Of a DNA stretch of 64,000 nucleotides, positions 61,758-64,000 are shown in pieces. The notes below the pieces were generated by a model that worked only from the letters and a program-made list of their open reading frames with translations, did no database searches and was not told the origin of the DNA. Source of the DNA: Streptomyces ruber (GTDB taxonomy: Bacteria > Actinomycetota > Actinomycetes > Streptomycetales > Streptomycetaceae); assembly GCF_014648075.1 (NCBI RefSeq), contig NZ_BMQK01000002.1, forward strand, positions 744,001 through 808,000, in the 5' to 3' direction. Every line of letters begins with the position of its first letter. Positions within the stretch are counted from its first letter, which is position 1. A program made the position numbers and the translations under genes.

Positions 61758-62540
61758 ATGACCGTCACGTACGAAACCCGCGCCGGAACGGGCGGAACCG
61801 GAACAGGTATTGTGCGCATGGACGCCGGGAGGGCGGACATCGCGCAGCTCAGGAGGCTGGTGCGGGCCGGATCGCGGGCGTTGAACGAACAGTTCGACGA
61901 CGACGCGCACCTGGACCGGATCATTCCCAAGCCGTGGGGCCACGAGTACCGTGCCTACGTCGACGATTTCTTCGACCTGTGGTCGCTGCACATCGACACG
62001 CCGCACAGCACGTCGATCCACGTGCACCCGAGGAAGCTGACGTACCTGCTGTGCCTCGGGGGGCAGGGCGCCACCACGGGACTCGACCGGGAGGACATCC
62101 GGATCGCGGCGGGCTCGGTCCTGCGCATCGCGCGGGGCACGTTCCACGGGACGCGGAACATGGGGGACGACCCGCTGGAACTCATCGAGGTCGAGGTGCC
62201 GAGGAACAAGTTCGACCTCATGCGGCTGCAGGACGACTACAACCGCGCCGGCACGGCGTACGAGTCGCAGTCGGTGGAACACCCGCGGAACACCATGCGC
62301 GCCGTTCCGTCCCTGCCGAACGCCCGTATGCGGAAAACGAGCCCGGACCGGCGGTTCCGGTTCGAGCTGCGCACCGGAATGGACATTTTCTACCGGCGGC
62401 GTCCGGAGGACATCTTCCACATTCCGCTGTGCGTTTCCGGCGTGGTGAACTCCGACGTCGAGATCCTGACCGGAAACCCGGCCGACACCCGGCGGCCGCT
62501 GATGGACAGGACGTACCTGTCCATCAGCCGCAACCACTGA
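61758..62540 (+). CDS. Cupin-fold protein of a putative biosynthetic operon
   Basis: A 260-residue protein with a cupin barrel. PKPWGHEYRAYVDDF (residues about 57-71) recalls the PWG-E opening of sugar-isomerase-type cupins. SIHVHPRKLTYLLCLGGQG carries the first metal-binding His pair, and GTFHGTRNMGDDPLELIEVEVPR the second motif with His and Glu. The C-terminal third is unlike known cupins to me. It heads a three-gene operon with a DJ-1/PfpI protein and a HAD hydrolase. A sugar or sugar-phosphate modification is plausible, by inference only. Confidence 0.75.
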   Translation: MTVTYETRAGTGGTGTGIVRMDAGRADIAQLRRLVRAGSRALNEQFDDDAHLDRIIPKPWGHEYRAYVDDFFDLWSLHIDTPHSTSIHVHPRKLTYLLCLGGQGATTGLDREDIRIAAGSVLRIARGTFHGTRNMGDDPLELIEVEVPRNKFDLMRLQDDYNRAGTAYESQSVEHPRNTMRAVPSLPNARMRKTSPDRRFRFELRTGMDIFYRRRPEDIFHIPLCVSGVVNSDVEILTGNPADTRRPLMDRTYLSISRNH

Positions 62541-62581
62541 ATTCCGCGCCATACGACCGCCATACAATGGGGGAGCCAGCA

Positions 62582-63139
62582 ATGTCTCGCAATGCCGTCA
62601 TCATCACCGGTCCGGGATTCCAGGACCACGACGTCGTCTTCACGTACTACCGCCTCCTCGAGGAGGGCTGGCACGTCGACGTGGCGACGAAGCACGCCGA
62701 TCCGGTCACCGGCAAGTACGGCGTCCCGCTGCCGATGGACAAGACCGCCGGCCCGCTGATCTCCTTCGAGGACCTCGCCGTCGAGGACTACGACGTCGTG
62801 ATCCTCACCGGCGGCCACGAGGCCCCGGACCGCGTCCGCCAGGACCGCGACGTGCTGGACTTCGTCGCGGGCATGGACCGGGCCGGCAAGGTCGTCGCGG
62901 GCCTGTGCCACGGCCCCTGGATCATGGTCAGCGCCGGTGTCCTCAAGGGCCGCAGGGCCTGCGCGTACATCGGGCTGCGGGACGACGTGATCAACGCGGG
63001 CGCGGACGTGGTGGACAGCGACGTCATCGTCGACGGCAACATCATCACCTGCTCGTACTACGGCTACATGGGCGCGTTCATGCGGGCGGTCTTCACGACC
63101 GCCGAGAAGCTCGGCGGCGGTGGGGAGCGGGCCGCCTGA
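62582..63139 (+). CDS. DJ-1/PfpI family protein
   Basis: A 185-residue DJ-1/PfpI-superfamily protein with the nucleophile elbow GLCHGPW (C109-H110) and the acidic loop LTGGHEAPDRVRQD. The N-terminal VIITGPGFQDHDVVFTYYRLLEEGWHV is a Rossmann-like start. It is about as long as the stress PfpI protein at 15.4 kb but clearly diverged. Its placement between a cupin and a HAD gene suggests a pathway enzyme (hydratase, amidase or lyase-type) rather than a stress chaperone. GGGGGAG precedes the ATG; its TGA overlaps the HAD start (TGATG). Confidence 0.85.
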   Translation: MSRNAVIITGPGFQDHDVVFTYYRLLEEGWHVDVATKHADPVTGKYGVPLPMDKTAGPLISFEDLAVEDYDVVILTGGHEAPDRVRQDRDVLDFVAGMDRAGKVVAGLCHGPWIMVSAGVLKGRRACAYIGLRDDVINAGADVVDSDVIVDGNIITCSYYGYMGAFMRAVFTTAEKLGGGGERAA

Positions 63140-63933
63140 TGACGGGGACGGGGGAGAACGGCCGCGGCGGGGACGGCGGCCGGACCGGGGACTGCGGCGA
63201 TGTGCTGGCGGTCGACTTCGACGGAGTGGTGGCCGACGCGCTCAAGGAGTGCGCGCTCGTCACCTGGCTCGGCGGACGGGGGCTCGACCCCTCGCTGTCG
63301 GGGGCCGAGCAACTGGAGCGCGTGCCCGACGAGTTCGTCGAGCGGTTCCGCCGCGTCCGGGACTACGCACGCCTGCTGGACCACTTCGTGGTGGCGCACC
63401 TGCCCGGAGCCGGGGCGGTGGACTCGCAGGCCGCGTTCGACGCTCTCTTCTCCGGCCTGGACGCTGCGTTCGTCCGCGGGTTCACCACGGCGGCCGGCGC
63501 GGCACGGGAGTGGCTGCGGACCGGGGAGCCGGACTTCTGGCTCGACCTGCACACCCTCTACCCGGGCATGGCCGGCCTGCTGCGCCGCTGCGGCGGCCGC
63601 GTCGTGGTCGTCACCGCCAAGGACGAGGGATCGGTGCGGGCGATCCTGGCCCGGCACGGCGTCGAGCACACCGTGCGCGAGGTGTTCGGCGAGTGCCGGC
63701 ACAAGGCCGGGGCCGTCCTGGACGTCAGCGCGCGGTGGGGGGTGCCGGTGGAGCGCATCACCTTCATCGACGACAACCTCGCCAACGTGCGCGAGGTCGC
63801 CCGGACCGGCGCCCGCGCCCGGTGGGCGCTGTGGGGGTACGCGACCCCCGAGCACCGGGCCGAGGCGGACCGGCACGCGGTCCCCGCGCTGCACCTGTCC
63901 GAGGTACGTCACCTCGCTCCCGTGACCGTGTGA
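63139..63933 (+). CDS. HAD-superfamily hydrolase
   Basis: A 264-residue HAD-type phosphatase. Motif I is VDFDGVVAD (D26, D28), motif II is VVVTAKDEGS, motif III Lys is in ECRHKAGAV, and motif IV is TFIDDNLANV. A cap of about 110 helical residues sits between motifs I and II, as in C1-cap phosphatases acting on small phosphorylated metabolites. It starts at the ATG overlapping the DJ-1/PfpI stop. As the last gene of the operon, it likely removes a phosphate late in the pathway. The N-terminal 20 residues are Gly-rich. Confidence 0.88.
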   Translation: MTGTGENGRGGDGGRTGDCGDVLAVDFDGVVADALKECALVTWLGGRGLDPSLSGAEQLERVPDEFVERFRRVRDYARLLDHFVVAHLPGAGAVDSQAAFDALFSGLDAAFVRGFTTAAGAAREWLRTGEPDFWLDLHTLYPGMAGLLRRCGGRVVVVTAKDEGSVRAILARHGVEHTVREVFGECRHKAGAVLDVSARWGVPVERITFIDDNLANVREVARTGARARWALWGYATPEHRAEADRHAVPALHLSEVRHLAPVTV

Positions 63934-63974
63934 CGTCGGGGCCGGTGCCGACGGTGCCGGCCGGCGGCGGGGGC

Positions 63975-64000
63975 GGTGCGGGCGTGAACGCGCCCGCACC
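63975..64000 (+). terminator. Terminator at right edge
   Basis: Ten-base arms (GGTGCGGGCG and CGCCCGCACC) have a 6-base loop ending exactly at the window edge, 41 bases past the HAD stop. The operon therefore probably ends here. Confidence 0.75.

Overview
The window is a very GC-rich actinobacterial chromosome segment with strong G/C bias at third codon positions, frequent GTG starts, GTGA/ATGA gene overlaps and rare TTA codons. Gene content points to Streptomyces or a close relative: a complete streptomycete-type gas vesicle operon, a SigB/F-type sigma factor, XRE regulators with a DUF5753-type sensor half, CBM2-bearing secreted cellulases with CebR operators, and a HAIR element in front of a dnaK. 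No tRNA, rRNA, IS element, prophage or CRISPR array was seen.

Layout. 1-4.6 kb: type II NADH dehydrogenase, transketolase, and a stand-alone LigD-type polymerase domain. 4.7-10.3 kb: gas vesicle operon gvpO-A-F-G-Y-Z-J-L-S-K, where almost every junction is a 4-base overlap. 10.3-21 kb: stress and housekeeping genes (small membrane protein, PAP2/diacylglycerol kinase fusion, ABC-F ATPase, Rv2629-like protein, DJ-1/PfpI protein, CBS protein coupled to a membrane protein, sigma factor, PAS-GAF and GAF-ANTAR sensors), plus the decayed end of an ABC transporter gene. 21-29.7 kb: an acidic His-rich surface protein, an aminotransferase-like protein lacking its catalytic lysine coupled to a metallo-beta-lactamase-fold hydrolase, DedA, a second MBL hydrolase, a holin-phosphatase fusion, and OsmC.

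29.8-34.8 kb: HAIR-controlled dnaK, two coupled HTH regulators, pterin carbinolamine dehydratase, and a methyltransferase. 34.9-44.8 kb: a plant-wall degradation island (PL11 rhamnogalacturonan lyase, GH74, GH48, GH6). The GH48 and GH6 genes diverge from a shared region with two CebR boxes; a small TTA-containing ORF precedes GH6. 44.9-53 kb: a methyltransferase, an atypical LuxR-type response regulator with a TTA codon, and a tightly packed leftward operon (small ORF, methyltransferase, KS-alpha, Cys-less KS partner, AcpS, ACP, aromatase/cyclase, PfkB kinase) that looks like a compact type II polyketide-type locus of unknown product. 53-61.3 kb: aldo/keto reductase, LysR regulator, bile-acid:sodium symporter-family transporter, DUF4185-type protein, sialidase, isochorismatase-like hydrolase, FdhD. 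61.3-64 kb: a regulatory intergenic region, then an operon of cupin, DJ-1/PfpI and HAD proteins ending in a terminator-like hairpin at the window edge.

The best candidates for uncharacterised biology are the compact polyketide operon (46.9-52.9 kb) with its TTA-containing regulator, the cupin/DJ-1/HAD operon, the lysine-less aminotransferase/MBL pair, and the CBS/His-rich membrane protein pair.
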